NCBI RefSeq assembly: GCF_014203365.1
Contig: NZ_JACHIS010000001.1
Span: 682,001-746,000 of the forward strand
Direction: 5' to 3'
Length of the DNA stretch: 64,000 nucleotides
Source of the DNA: Actinoalloteichus hymeniacidonis
Lineage (GTDB): Bacteria; Actinomycetota; Actinomycetes; Mycobacteriales; Pseudonocardiaceae
In this document: positions 1 through 9,847 of the stretch, piece by piece
Layout: each line of letters begins with the position of its first letter
Numbering within the stretch: position 1 is the first letter of the stretch
The notes under the pieces: generated by a model
Database searches by the model: none
Seen by the model: the letters and a program-made list of their open reading frames with translations, nothing else
Told to the model about the DNA's origin: nothing
Made by a program: the position numbers and the translations under genes

Positions 1-519
1 GCCATAGCCCGCCAGCGCGGTGACGCCTTCCTGGATGCGGGCGCCTGCACCGTCGTTGAGGCTGATCAGCGGGGCTCCCGCCGCTTCGGCCAGGTCCATC
101 ACCTTGTGGATCTTCGCCGCGTGCGCCTCGCCCAGCGAGCCGCCGAAGACGCGGAAGTCGTGGGCATAGACGAAGACCGTGCGGCCATGGACGGTGCCCC
201 AGCCGGTCAGCACCCCGTCGCCCGGCGGTTTGCGCTCCTGCATGCCGAAGCCGGTGGCGCGATGCTTGCGCATACCCTCGATCTCGACGAAGGAGTCCGG
301 GTCGAGCAGGAGTTCGATACGCTCGTGCACCAACAGTTTGCGACGGGCGCGCTGCCCCTCGGTCGCCTTGGCGCTCGGCCCCTCCCGGATACGCTCGCGA
401 ATCCGCTGAAGTTCGATAACCCGAGTTCGCGTATCCATTGCCGCGGTGGACTCGGGGAGTGTGACCCGTCCCTGGTCGACTATGGCGGGCTGGTCGGCCC
501 TATCGTCGATCGTCGTCAT
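1..519 (-). CDS. Acyl-CoA carboxylase beta (carboxyltransferase) subunit, 5' part
   Basis: Only the first 173 codons lie in the window; the gene runs off the left edge. The protein starts MTTIDDRAD and reaches the carboxyltransferase N-terminal motif NDGAGARIQEG at residues 155-165, typical of AccD5/PccB-type subunits. These transfer CO2 from biotin to propionyl- or acetyl-CoA, making methylmalonyl-CoA or malonyl-CoA in the cytoplasm. Residues before about 30 form a variable extension; the family-typical start of the fold (basic helix RARRKLLVHERIELLLDP) follows. ATG at 519 is chosen; a GTG four codons upstream is also in frame. The methylmalonyl-CoA mutase at 9848 could use the product, but the two are not linked in an operon. 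Substrate specificity cannot be read from this fragment. Confidence 0.9.
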   Translation of the reverse strand, partial: MTTIDDRADQPAIVDQGRVTLPESTAAMDTRTRVIELQRIRERIREGPSAKATEGQRARRKLLVHERIELLLDPDSFVEIEGMRKHRATGFGMQERKPPGDGVLTGWGTVHGRTVFVYAHDFRVFGGSLGEAHAAKIHKVMDLAEAAGAPLISLNDGAGARIQEGVTALAGYG

Positions 520-942
520 CTTTAGTCGCACTCCCGCCAGATCGATCCGCCGTTGTCCGAGGAGTCCGGGTGCCTCTTTGTCTCGAAGTCGCTTCCCGGA
601 AGCAGTCCGCAACCGTTCTTCGGCGGGCCGCCGGGCTCGTCGGTGTCGAGCCTTCTCGACGATGCCTTGGGTTGATCGAATCTCGTTCAAAGTCCGATGG
701 GGATAACGCGCTCGGCTGCGGTTGCCGTCGATAATTCCTGGCCGGCGGTCCAGGTCGAATCGATCGAATGGATTGCCTGCAGACTGATTGCGGACAGAAT
801 TCATGTGATCGCGTCTTGGACGTCATCATAGGCGTCGCGGGTTCACGAGAGTGACCTAGATCTCTCTTGGTTTCGGTATCGCGACCGGGGAATCCGGCCC
901 GGCATACGTCCGATGTGGACGCTAGGCCGATCGGGTGGCAGG
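520..942. other. Intergenic region, no gene seen
   Basis: About 420 bases separate the carboxylase start from the regulatory boxes of the chitinase. Open frames here have arginine/serine-rich translations with no recognisable family and no good ribosome binding site. The region presumably holds the promoter of the leftward carboxylase gene, but I see no convincing -35/-10 pair. Confidence 0.5.
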
Positions 943-984
943 CATGGTCTAGACCTTGACATCAAATGGTCTGAACCACATTGT
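943..984 (+). promoter_or_regulatory. Chitinase promoter with two DasR-type dre boxes
   Basis: Two 12-bp boxes are seen: TGGTCTAGACCT at 945-956 and TGGTCTGAACCA at 967-978. The first is 11/12 and the second 10/12 identical to the dyad TGGTCTAGACCA, the core of the dre site bound by DasR, the GlcNAc-sensing GntR regulator; the first also resembles the direct repeats of Streptomyces chitinase promoters. Their centres are 22 bp apart, about two helical turns. A -35 TTGACA (956-961) overlaps the end of box 1, and a weak -10 CATTGT (979-984) follows at 17 bp, so box 2 fills the spacer. Repression relieved by chitin breakdown products is the inferred mode. Confidence 0.75.
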
Positions 985-1159
985 CCTTCCATCGATCCGT
1001 GAGCATCGCACGCGTCTTCCGGTCGAGCGGCTGCGCGAACGCGCTCGGCGCAACACCTCTGCATCCCCGTCGACCGAGGAGCGCACCCGACTGGTCGGGC
1101 GACCTTCTCCCGCTCCAGGCGTCCTCGGTTCCAGCCGGTATGAATCGCGAGGAGTGTCC

Positions 1160-2755
1160 ATGTCCAGACCTCGACGTCGATGGCAACTGCCCACACTTGC
1201 CGCCGCCGCTCTCCTGGTGGCCGGCGCCACGGCCGTCCCGGTGATCGCCCAGGAAAGCCCGGCCGAGCCCACGGCCCAGACTCAGCAGGAAGTCGAACCC
1301 CGCCAAGAGGGATACCGCAAGATCGGTTACTTCACCCAGTGGGGCGTCTACGACCGGAACTACCTGGTCAAGGACATCGACACCTCCGGATCCGCAGCCG
1401 CGCTCACGCACATCAACTACTCGTTCGGCAACATCACCGAGCAGGGCGAGTGCTTCCAGGCCAACCAGGCGGGCGTCGGTGACGCCTGGGCGGACTACCA
1501 GCGTCGCTACACCGCCGAGCAGAGCGTGAGCGGGGTGGCCGACACCTACGACCAGCCGTTGGCCGGCAACCTCAACCAGCTCCGCCAGCTCAAGGAGAAG
1601 TACCCGCACCTGCGGGTGCAGATCTCCTTCGGCGGCTGGACCTGGTCGAAGTACTTCTCCAACGCGGCCGCCACGGCGGAATCCCGGCGCGCGCACGTGG
1701 AGTCGTGCATCGACATGTGGATCCGGGGCAACATGCCGGTCATGGGCGGCGAGCCCCAGGGCGGCCCCGGCTCGGCATTGGGCGTCTTCGACGGCATCGA
1801 CCTCGACTGGGAATGGCCGGGCTCCGAGGGTGAGGTCGGCAACGTGATCCGCCCCGAGGACCGGGAGAACTTCACCCTGCTGCTGCAGGAATGGCGTAGT
1901 CAGCTCGACGCCGTCGGCGAGGAGCACGGCAAGGAGTACGAGCTCAGCGCGTTCCTGCCTGCCGACCCGGAGAAGGTCGACCTCGGCTACGACGTGCCCG
2001 CTGTCTTCGAGGAACTCTCCTTCGGCACCCTGCAGGGCTACGACTACCACGGCGCCTGGGACCCCACGACCAACCACCAGTCCGGGCTGTTCCTCGGCGA
2101 CAACGAACCGGGACCGCTCCAGGTCTCCGGTGAGATCGTGGTCGACAAGTGGCTCGCCGAAGGCGCGCCCGCCGACAAGCTCGTCCTCGGCGTTCCCTTC
2201 TACAGCCGGGGTTGGACCGGGGTGACCGGTGGCGGCGACGGCCTGCACCAGCCCGCCGCCGGACCCGCGCCCGGTCGGTACGAGGCAGGCATCCAGGACT
2301 ACGAGGTGATCAAGGCGTCGGCGGGGAACTTCACGCTGCACCGTGATGAGCAGACCGGCCAGGCCTGGCTCTTCGACGGCAACACCTTCTGGACCTACGA
2401 CGATGCGACCGAGATGACCCGCAAGGCCCAGTACGTCAAGGAACGCGGCCTGTCCGGGGCGATGATCTGGTCGTTGGACGGGGACACCCCCGACGGCGAG
2501 CTGATCGCGGCGCTGGACGACGAACTGCCGATCGGGCCGAACCCGCCCGGCGAGCCCGGTGACCCCGGTGACCCGGGAGATCCGGGTGAGCCCGGTGACT
2601 GCACGGTAGCCGCCTGGGATCCGGCCACCGCCTATGTCGGGGGTGCGACCGTCTCCTACGACGGACACCAGTGGCGCGCCAAGTGGTGGACGCAGGGCGA
2701 GACCCCGGGAACCACCGGCGAATGGGGCGTGTGGACCGACCTCGGTCCCTGCTGA
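1160..2755 (+). CDS. Secreted GH18 chitinase with C-terminal chitin-binding domain
   Basis: A 531-residue secreted endochitinase hydrolysing beta-1,4-GlcNAc bonds. ATG 1160 is chosen, although the frame is open 204 bases upstream, because GAGGAG lies just before it and it starts a Sec signal peptide (MSRPRRRW, hydrophobic AAAALLVAGATAVPVIA, cleavage near residue 30). The catalytic GH18 motif DGIDLDWE is at residues 211-218, with E218 as proton donor. A Gly-Asp-Pro-rich linker (GEPGDPGDPGDPGEPGD) leads to a C-terminal CBM5/12 domain with the aromatic motif AKWWTQGE and paired cysteines. The gene is monocistronic, bounded by dre-box promoter and terminator. Subfamily A chitinases of this length and layout are common in soil actinomycetes. 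Confidence 0.95.
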   Translation: MSRPRRRWQLPTLAAAALLVAGATAVPVIAQESPAEPTAQTQQEVEPRQEGYRKIGYFTQWGVYDRNYLVKDIDTSGSAAALTHINYSFGNITEQGECFQANQAGVGDAWADYQRRYTAEQSVSGVADTYDQPLAGNLNQLRQLKEKYPHLRVQISFGGWTWSKYFSNAAATAESRRAHVESCIDMWIRGNMPVMGGEPQGGPGSALGVFDGIDLDWEWPGSEGEVGNVIRPEDRENFTLLLQEWRSQLDAVGEEHGKEYELSAFLPADPEKVDLGYDVPAVFEELSFGTLQGYDYHGAWDPTTNHQSGLFLGDNEPGPLQVSGEIVVDKWLAEGAPADKLVLGVPFYSRGWTGVTGGGDGLHQPAAGPAPGRYEAGIQDYEVIKASAGNFTLHRDEQTGQAWLFDGNTFWTYDDATEMTRKAQYVKERGLSGAMIWSLDGDTPDGELIAALDDELPIGPNPPGEPGDPGDPGDPGEPGDCTVAAWDPATAYVGGATVSYDGHQWRAKWWTQGETPGTTGEWGVWTDLGPC

Positions 2756-2764
2756 TCAACGCCT

Positions 2765-2800
2765 CGCCTGACCAGGCATCCGCCGATGTCTGGTCAGGCG
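2765..2800. terminator. Bidirectional terminator between chitinase and tetR
   Basis: A perfect 11-bp inverted repeat (CGCCTGACCAG at 2765-2775 against 2790-2800) has a 14-base loop. It lies 10 bases after the chitinase stop and overlaps the stop codon of the convergent TetR gene, so it can serve both. There is no U-tract, as is usual in actinomycetes. Confidence 0.7.
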
Positions 2801-3402
2801 CCCGCGTTCGGATGCCAGCCTCGAATGGTGGCGCGCAGTGCCTCGGGATAGCTCCGATCCGAGGACACTCCGGCCGGGATGGCCTCGTCCAACTCCAGTG
2901 AGACCATGCCGTGCACCTGTGCCCAGCAGGCGTAGGTGATCTCCTCGGCCGGGCGGTCCAACAGCAGTCCGGCGGCGATACCTCGGGCCACGGTCTCGGC
3001 CAGGGGCCGCATCGCCGCCGCCGCTGCCGCAGCCGTGGCCTCGTCCGGTTCGAGTTCGACGGCGCCGCCGCGATGGAACATGACCGCGTACAGATGCGGA
3101 TTCGCCAGCGCGCTGCGGCGATAGGCCAAGCCGAGTTCCAGCAGGTCCGCCAACGGATCGCCGGAGAGCGGGACGGCTTCCAGCCTGGCGCGCAGCCGGT
3201 GGAAGGCCTCGATGTAGACCGCCCGCAGTACCGCGGCCTTGCTGCCGAACAACGAGTAGACCGCCGTGGTCGAGGTGCCGGACTGTGCGGCGAGTCTGCG
3301 CAGACTTAAGCCGCCCTGGCCGTGAGCCGAGATCAGCTCGCCAGCCTGATCGAGTAGTCGCAGCCGCAACTGATCGTCATGAACTCGGGGCCGGGCCATC
3401 AT
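2794..3402 (-). CDS. TetR/AcrR family transcriptional regulator
   Basis: A 202-residue repressor of TetR form. The N-terminal helix-turn-helix spans about residues 33-59 (SLRRLAAQSGTSTTAVYSLF), followed by a mostly helical ligand domain resembling the WHG-type C-terminal domain (PF13305-like) common in actinomycete TetR proteins. Two adjacent ATG codons (3402 and 3399) could start it; neither has a clear ribosome binding site. It is convergent with the chitinase and divergent from the MerR gene at 3621, with about 220 bases between. Its target is not evident; autoregulation or control of a gene outside the local operons is possible. Confidence 0.88.
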   Translation of the reverse strand: MMARPRVHDDQLRLRLLDQAGELISAHGQGGLSLRRLAAQSGTSTTAVYSLFGSKAAVLRAVYIEAFHRLRARLEAVPLSGDPLADLLELGLAYRRSALANPHLYAVMFHRGGAVELEPDEATAAAAAAAMRPLAETVARGIAAGLLLDRPAEEITYACWAQVHGMVSLELDEAIPAGVSSDRSYPEALRATIRGWHPNAGA

Positions 3403-3582
3403 TCGAGGATAACCGGCAGTACTCGGTGCGTGACCGGTTCCGCCTGCCGTCAGCCCAACGGGTTCCCGTGGTCTTCTCGGTGATTGCCAGCGGTGAAACC
3501 GCAGGCAGGCCCGGTCGGCTCGACGTCGGCCGAGCAGTGCGGCCGTGATCGTGATCCCGCTTGGTCCGAATGGACGGAAGAC

Positions 3583-3613
3583 TTGTGCTGGAGTGCACTC
3601 CAGCTCTTACTGT
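3583..3613 (+). promoter_or_regulatory. MerR-type promoter with 19-bp spacer and perfect operator palindrome
   Basis: The -35 TTGTGC (3583-3588) and -10 TACTGT (3608-3613) are 19 bp apart, the over-long spacer of MerR-activated promoters. An 18-bp perfect palindrome, GCTGGAGTGCACTCCAGC (3587-3604), sits in the spacer. The -10 ends 7 bases before GTG 3621, so the transcript probably begins at the start codon (leaderless). Confidence 0.8.
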
Positions 3614-3620
3614 CACCGGC

Positions 3621-4015
3621 GTGAGTTACTCGATCGCCCAGGCGGCAGCGCATAGCGGGCTGTCGATCGACACCCTGCGCTACTACGAACGCATCGGTCT
3701 GGTCGACCCACCGGCACGGGACACCGCCGGGCGGCGAGCCTATTCCGACGACGATTTCCGCTGGCTGACCTTCCTGACCCGGTTGCGTACCACCGGGATG
3801 CCGATCCGGTTGATGCGCGAGTACGCCCGACTGCGTCATGGCGGTACGGCCACCGCGGCTCGCCGCAGGCAGATCCTCGCCGACCACCGACGCGACGTCG
3901 GCGCCCGGATCGAGGAACTGCGCGCGTGCGCGGCGGCACTCGATTTCAAGATCGAGAACTATGAGCGGATAACCCGCGACGAGGATTCGGCCCAGCAGGT
4001 TCAGGAGGCGACCGC

Positions 4016-4019
<4 letters not shown>
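3621..4019 (+). CDS. MerR family transcriptional regulator
   Basis: A 132-residue MerR regulator. The N-terminal winged helix begins [20 protein letters not shown] and carries the family signature RYYERIGL (residues 20-27); a dimerising coiled coil ([21 protein letters not shown]) ends the protein. The GTG at 3621 is chosen over an in-frame TTG 60 bases upstream because the operator and -10 box lie inside that extension. Only one cysteine is present in the C-terminal region, so metal sensing of the MerR/CueR type is unlikely; many short MerR proteins paired with aldo/keto reductases sense redox or electrophile stress. It overlaps the reductase gene by ATGA and presumably controls it and itself. 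Confidence 0.9.
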
Positions 4020-5011
<992 letters not shown>

Positions 5012-5022
5012 ACCACCGGGGT

Positions 5023-5053
5023 GTGCGGCGCCCGATCATCTCGGGCGCCGCAC
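5023..5053. terminator. Bidirectional terminator, aldo/keto reductase / pmmB
   Basis: A perfect 13-bp stem (GTGCGGCGCCCGA 5023-5035 against 5041-5053) with a 5-base loop lies between two convergent stop codons (5011 and 5061). Confidence 0.85.
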
Positions 5054-5060
5054 GACGGCG

Positions 5061-6812
5061 TCAGGCGAGCAGCGCCGCGACCTCGGTGCGCAACCCAGCG
5101 AGCCGATCCGAGGCGCGTTGCCGCGCGGCGGCGATGGCCGGTGCCGAGGGGGCCGATCGCTCCGCGTCCGGGGCCTGCCCGGTCGGGTCGGTGTCCTGAT
5201 CGGCCGAGTCGGCGACCTGCTCGACGATCTCCAGATATGCCTTGAGTTTCGGCTCCGTTCCGGAGGGTCGCACCACCACCCGCAGTCCAGCGCCGCGCAA
5301 CACCAGCACATCGGAGCGGGGTGACAGGTCCTCCATCTCGACGGCGACCCCCGCGAGCGTGGTCGGCGGTTCGGCGCGCAGCGCACGCATCAACCTGGCG
5401 CCCGCCGAGACCTCGGTGAGGCGCAGCGAGAGTCCCTCGGTGAGGTGCACGCCGTGCCTGCCAGCCAGCTCGTCGAGCACGTCCCACACATCGCGGCCGG
5501 TGGCACGCAGCCCGGCCACCAGATCGGCCGCCAACACGGCCGCCGAGATGCCGTCCTTGTCCCGCACCGAATCCGGCGCCACGCAATGCCCGAGCGCCTC
5601 CTCGTAGGCGTAGACCAGACCCGTTCCCGAGCCGTCGCCCGCCCGCACCAGCCATTTGAAGCCGGTCAGCGTCTCGTCGTACCGCACACCGTGTTCGGCG
5701 GCCATCGCCTTGAGCAGCGAGGACGACACGATGGTCGTGGCCACCAGGGGATCGGGATGTCGACCGCGGTCCAGGGTGGACAACAGGTGGTGCGCGAGCA
5801 GCACCCCGGTCTCATCGCCACGCAGCATCCGCCAGACGCCGTCCCGGCCGCGTGCGCCGAGGGCACAGCGGTCCGCGTCCGGATCCAGCGCCACGGCCAG
5901 ATCGGCCGAGCTCTCGGCAGCCAGCGCCAGCAGCTCGTCCACGGTCCCGGGCTCCTCCGGGTTGGGGAAACCCACCGTCGGGAACTCCGGATCGGGCGCC
6001 GCCTGGGACTGGACCAACCGGACGTCGGTGAATCCCGCGCCCCGCAACGCGGCCACCAGCGGTTCGCCGCCGACACCGTGCAACGGGGTGGCCGCGATCC
6101 GCAGCGCTGATCGATCGACCGGCCCCGATCCCGGCGCGGCGGGCCGAACCACTGCCGCAGCCGCCGCGAGATAATCCTGGACGAGCGATTCGTCGAGCAC
6201 CGTCCGAGCGGGCGTGGTGCGCGACACCGAGATCGCCGCGCCGACCGCCTCGATCTCGGCCTCGATCTGCCGATCGGCGGGCGGCACGATCTGGGTTCCG
6301 TCGCCGAGGTAGACCTTGTACCCGTTGTCCTGCGGCGGGTTGTGCGACGCGGTCACCTGGACGCCCGCCACCGCGCCCAAGGACCGAACCGCATAGGCCA
6401 GCACGGGCGTGGGCAACGGCCGAGGCAGCACCCTGGCATCGAAACCCGCCGAGGCGAACACATCGGCCGCATCCTGGGCGAACTCCGCAGAGCCGTGCCG
6501 GGCATCCCGGCCGACCACCACGATGCCGCCGCCATGGCCCTGCTTGACCAGCCAGGCGGCCAGACCCGCCGTGGCCCGCACGACCACCGCGCGGTTCATC
6601 CCGTTGGGCCCCGCCCGAAGCGGGCCGCGCAACCCGGCGGTGCCGAAGGTCAGGGTGCCCGCCATCCGGTCCGCCAGCTCGGCGCGCGCGGACTCGTCGC
6701 CGCCCATCGCGCCTGCCACCACACGCTGTAGTTCCAGCTTCGCCGTCGGATCGACATCGTCGGCCATCCAACGGAAGGCCGCATCCCGATCCTGTGGCCG
6801 CAAGGCGCTCAC
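5061..6812 (-). CDS. pmmB: Phosphomannomutase/phosphoglucomutase (alpha-D-phosphohexomutase)
   Basis: A 583-residue cytoplasmic phosphohexomutase interconverting hexose- or pentose-1- and 6(5)-phosphates. Phosphoserine loop TASHNPP (residues 154-160, catalytic S156), metal loop DPDADR (310-315) and the phosphate-binding [14 protein letters not shown] near the C-terminus are all present. Its start overlaps the upstream purine nucleoside phosphorylase by ATGA (6809-6812), matching the deoD-pmmB pair of mycobacteria (Rv3307-Rv3308). Coupling with a nucleoside phosphorylase suggests it channels ribose-1-phosphate to ribose-5-phosphate (phosphopentomutase activity), an inference from context. The C-terminus carries an acidic/Ala-rich insertion before the last helices. 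Confidence 0.94.
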   Translation of the reverse strand: MSALRPQDRDAAFRWMADDVDPTAKLELQRVVAGAMGGDESARAELADRMAGTLTFGTAGLRGPLRAGPNGMNRAVVVRATAGLAAWLVKQGHGGGIVVVGRDARHGSAEFAQDAADVFASAGFDARVLPRPLPTPVLAYAVRSLGAVAGVQVTASHNPPQDNGYKVYLGDGTQIVPPADRQIEAEIEAVGAAISVSRTTPARTVLDESLVQDYLAAAAAVVRPAAPGSGPVDRSALRIAATPLHGVGGEPLVAALRGAGFTDVRLVQSQAAPDPEFPTVGFPNPEEPGTVDELLALAAESSADLAVALDPDADRCALGARGRDGVWRMLRGDETGVLLAHHLLSTLDRGRHPDPLVATTIVSSSLLKAMAAEHGVRYDETLTGFKWLVRAGDGSGTGLVYAYEEALGHCVAPDSVRDKDGISAAVLAADLVAGLRATGRDVWDVLDELAGRHGVHLTEGLSLRLTEVSAGARLMRALRAEPPTTLAGVAVEMEDLSPRSDVLVLRGAGLRVVVRPSGTEPKLKAYLEIVEQVADSADQDTDPTGQAPDAERSAPSAPAIAAARQRASDRLAGLRTEVAALLA

Positions 6813-7690
6813 AGGCGGACCACCAGCGAGCGCAACAACGCGCCCAGCTCCTCGGCCGCCTGCTTGCCCGCTTCCACGACCTCCTCGTGGTTCAGGGCCT
6901 CGCCGGTGATCCCGGCCGCCAGATTCGTCACCAACGACAGCCCGAAGACCTCGGCACCCGCCGCCCTGGCGGCGATCGCCTCGAGCACCGTCGACATACC
7001 CACCAGGTCGGCGCCCAGCGTGCGCAGCATCCCGATCTCGGCCGGTGTCTCGTACTGCGGCCCCGGCATGCCTGCGTAGACGCCCTCGGTCAGCGACGGG
7101 TCGATCTCCTTGGCCAGCGCCCGCAGCCGAGGCGAGTACAGGTCGGTGCAGTCGACGAACCGGGGTCCGACCAGCGGGGAGGCGGCGGTCATGTTCAGGT
7201 GGTCGCCGATCACCACCGGCTGGCCGACCCGCATGCCGTCGCGCAGTCCGCCTGCCGCGTTGGTCAGCACCACCGTCTGACAGCCGGCTGCGGTGGCGGT
7301 CCGGACGCCGTGCACGACGGGAGCGACGCCCAAGCCCTCGTAGAGGTGGATGCGGCCCAGCAACACGAGAACATGCTTGCCATCGACCTCCACGGACCGG
7401 ATGGTGCCGCCGTGCCCCGCCACACTGGGGGCGGCGAAGCCGGGTAGGTCGCTCATCGGGATCTCGGCGGTGGGGTCACCGAGCACGTCGGCGGCGGGTC
7501 GCCAGCCGGAGCCGAGCACGATGGCCAGGTCGTGGTGCAGCAGGCCGGTCAATTCGGCCAGTAGGGCCGCTGCGGTACTGGCCAGCGCCGTCGGGTCGCT
7601 GATACCCGACCCGGTCAGCGGTGCGGTCGTCGCCGCCGGATTCGCGGCGTGGGCGATCGTCAGAGGATGTTCGGAGTCGTTGCCGGTCAC
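6809..7690 (-). CDS. punA: Purine nucleoside phosphorylase
   Basis: A 293-residue trimeric-class purine nucleoside phosphorylase, splitting (deoxy)inosine and guanosine with phosphate into base and (deoxy)ribose-1-phosphate for purine salvage. Family marks: phosphate loop [34 protein letters not shown], and the base-site stretch [20 protein letters not shown] with VGMST and NLAAGI. The first 30 residues are a variable Ala/Thr-rich extension. The start is GTG at 7690 with only a weak ribosome binding site, so a slightly later start is possible. First gene of the punA-pmmB operon. In M. tuberculosis the divergent neighbour is amiB1; here amiB lies about 48 kb away at 55702. Confidence 0.94.
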   Translation of the reverse strand: MTGNDSEHPLTIAHAANPAATTAPLTGSGISDPTALASTAAALLAELTGLLHHDLAIVLGSGWRPAADVLGDPTAEIPMSDLPGFAAPSVAGHGGTIRSVEVDGKHVLVLLGRIHLYEGLGVAPVVHGVRTATAAGCQTVVLTNAAGGLRDGMRVGQPVVIGDHLNMTAASPLVGPRFVDCTDLYSPRLRALAKEIDPSLTEGVYAGMPGPQYETPAEIGMLRTLGADLVGMSTVLEAIAARAAGAEVFGLSLVTNLAAGITGEALNHEEVVEAGKQAAEELGALLRSLVVRL

Positions 7691-7793
7691 GTCGTGGAGC
7701 TTAGAGCGACTCGGTCGGATCGTGGGCCAACCCCGGCTGTGGTGGCCGGTTGGTTCCCGTACAGGCGCGGCGGCAGGTGAAGGCGCGGCTGGG

Positions 7794-9665
7794 TCACCGC
7801 ACCTGGAAGCTCTCCGAGACGTGTTCGTAGATCCGGCTGCCCGCGCCCTCGGTCTCGGTGGGCACCGTCACCGACACCACCCACAGGTCGTCGCCCCTGG
7901 GCAGCAGGTTGGCGAAGGTGCTGCGTCGGATCTCGCGTTGATCGGCGTTGCTGGTCAGCCCGACCTCCACCCGCCGGTAGCTGATGGATTGGTCCGGCTC
8001 GATCCCGCCCGGCGGGGCGGGGGATGTGGTGGCGCCGAGCATCAGCAGCTCACCGCTGCTGGACCAGGGCTGGCTGAGCGTGTCGATGTAGTCGGCCACA
8101 CGCCCGTCCGGGTAGAAGTCGATGAGCCGCTGCACGGAGATCATCCTGCTGCCGTCCTCCGCCAGATACCGGTGTCGGATATCGGGCCCCAGCTCCGCCC
8201 TGCCCTGTTCGTGGAACGCGACCCATCCGCGTGGGATGTCCAGTGAGTAGCGCCCGGAGATTCCCTGGGACGGGTCGGAGTCGGTCGCGGTACCGGTGCG
8301 CTGTTGATACTGCAGTTCGCCGGAGAAGTCCTCGGCCCCGTCGGTCCGGTGCTCCTGGGTCGTCGACGGCAGGATCGCCTCCCCGCCGACGGTCCGGGCG
8401 ATCGCGAATCCCCCGGCGGCCGCGCCCAGGAACAGCGGGACGGCCAGCAGCAAGGTCGCCAGCCTGCTGCCGCGTCCTCGGGTGCGCCGACGCGCACCGG
8501 TGTTCGTCCGGGGCACGCCGCTCGGCGGCGGGGGCACCGATTCCGGCCGGGCGGTGCCGAAGGGCAGCGGGCCTGGATCATGGGCCAACGGAGCGTCCGC
8601 GCCTGCGTCGCCCGCCGGATGGGTGTTGTCGAGCCGACGGATGACCACCGTCTCCGATTCGGCCGTGTCGTCCTGCGCGGCCCGCCCGGAGTGGCCGCCG
8701 CGTCCGGTCTCCCACGGAGCCCGCTCGCGGAACCCGGGCCGATCCGTCGAGTCCGGTGAGCGGTCCGTCGTCGTCTCGCCTGCGATCTCGTCGATCTCCA
8801 GCAGCGCGGAGATGCTCGCAGGCGACTCGGGGAGCAGCGGTTGCAGTCGTTGGCGGACCTCGGACAGCGGCAACCGCAGCGCGACGTCCTTGACCATCAA
8901 CCCGCTGATCAGTGGGGCGAGCGGGCCACCGCAGGTCGGCTGGGGCACGGCACCGTGCACCACCTGGAAGACGGTGGCCACCGGATCGGCGTCAGCCGAG
9001 TAGGGGGCGTGACCCTCCACCGCCGCGTACAGGGTGGCGCCCAGGGCCCACAGATCCGCCGAGGTCGTCACCGCGCCGCCGGAGGCGACCTCGGGCGCGA
9101 TGTAGCTCGGGGTGCCCAACATCAGGCCGGTCGCCGTGAGGGTGTTCTCCGCGACGTTGCGGGCGATGCCGAAGTCGGTGAGCTTGATCTGTCCGTCCCG
9201 CCCGACCAGGACGTTGCGCGGTTTCACATCGCGGTGGGTGATGCCCGCGCGGTGCGCCGCCTCCAACGCGGCCGCTACCGAATCGGCGACCCACGCCGCC
9301 TGTGCCTGATCGAGTGGACCGTGTCGGTCCAAGACCTCGCCGAGGCTGTTCGACGGCACCAGTTCCATGACGACGAACGGCTCGCCGTCCTGCCGCGCGA
9401 CATCGAAGAGGGTGACCACGTTGGGGTGCGAGAGGATCGCGTTGGCCCTGGCCTCCCGCATGGTGCGTTCCCGCATCTCATCGGCCTCGGCCTGCGGGAT
9501 CCCGGGTGGCAGAAGCACCTCCTTGACCGCCACCTGGCGGTGCAGGAACTCGTCGTAGGCGGCCCAGACGGTGCCCATCGCCCCTTGGCCGATGAGCTGA
9601 TGCAGGCGGTAGCGTCCCGCGATCAAGCGCCCATGGTCGGAACGCGGGGTCTTACGCGTGGACAC
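7794..9665 (-). CDS. Membrane Ser/Thr protein kinase (PknB-type)
   Basis: A 623-residue eukaryotic-like kinase with a cytoplasmic kinase domain, one membrane span and an external sensor. Kinase marks: glycine loop GQGAMG (26-31), lysine K48 in VAVKEV, catalytic HRDVKPRN (144-151), DFG (164-166) and activation segment [10 protein letters not shown] Pro/Asp-rich juxtamembrane region follows, then the span at about 402-424 and a 200-residue external domain without PASTA repeats or obvious homology. GTG 9665 is chosen because GGGAGAAGG lies 8 bases upstream and the kinase fold begins 17 residues in; the frame stays open a further 270 bases but runs into the divergent mutase gene. Ligand and substrates are unknown. 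Confidence 0.93.
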   Translation of the reverse strand: MSTRKTPRSDHGRLIAGRYRLHQLIGQGAMGTVWAAYDEFLHRQVAVKEVLLPPGIPQAEADEMRERTMREARANAILSHPNVVTLFDVARQDGEPFVVMELVPSNSLGEVLDRHGPLDQAQAAWVADSVAAALEAAHRAGITHRDVKPRNVLVGRDGQIKLTDFGIARNVAENTLTATGLMLGTPSYIAPEVASGGAVTTSADLWALGATLYAAVEGHAPYSADADPVATVFQVVHGAVPQPTCGGPLAPLISGLMVKDVALRLPLSEVRQRLQPLLPESPASISALLEIDEIAGETTTDRSPDSTDRPGFRERAPWETGRGGHSGRAAQDDTAESETVVIRRLDNTHPAGDAGADAPLAHDPGPLPFGTARPESVPPPPSGVPRTNTGARRRTRGRGSRLATLLLAVPLFLGAAAGGFAIARTVGGEAILPSTTQEHRTDGAEDFSGELQYQQRTGTATDSDPSQGISGRYSLDIPRGWVAFHEQGRAELGPDIRHRYLAEDGSRMISVQRLIDFYPDGRVADYIDTLSQPWSSSGELLMLGATTSPAPPGGIEPDQSISYRRVEVGLTSNADQREIRRSTFANLLPRGDDLWVVSVTVPTETEGAGSRIYEHVSESFQVR

Positions 9666-9726
9666 CGAGACCTTCTCCCATCGACTCCAGACCTCTACGT
9701 TGTACGTCACGCGGCCGCGAATTGCG

Positions 9727-9738
9727 GACCGATCGGTC
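9727..9738. promoter_or_regulatory. Palindrome in the kinase / mutase divergent region
   Basis: GACCGATCGGTC is a perfect 12-bp palindrome in the 182-base gap between two divergent genes. It is a candidate operator; no regulator can be assigned. Confidence 0.35.
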
Positions 9739-9847
9739 GCGGGACACACCCGAGACTCCATGAAGGCTGCCAGGGTGCGCGGCACGGGGCCTCGCGCGAT
9801 ACCTGGATCCTGGGATCTCGACGGCGACATTCGAGAGAAAGGTTTCC

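Noticed and set aside
500-829. Minus-strand frame overlapping the carboxylase start.
   Set aside because: Arg/Ser/Pro-rich translation, no ribosome binding site, and it overlaps the true start of the carboxylase gene.
2545-2600. Tandem short repeats near the chitinase C-terminus as a possible repeat element.
   Set aside because: They encode the Gly-Asp-Pro linker between catalytic and chitin-binding domains, ordinary for secreted hydrolases.
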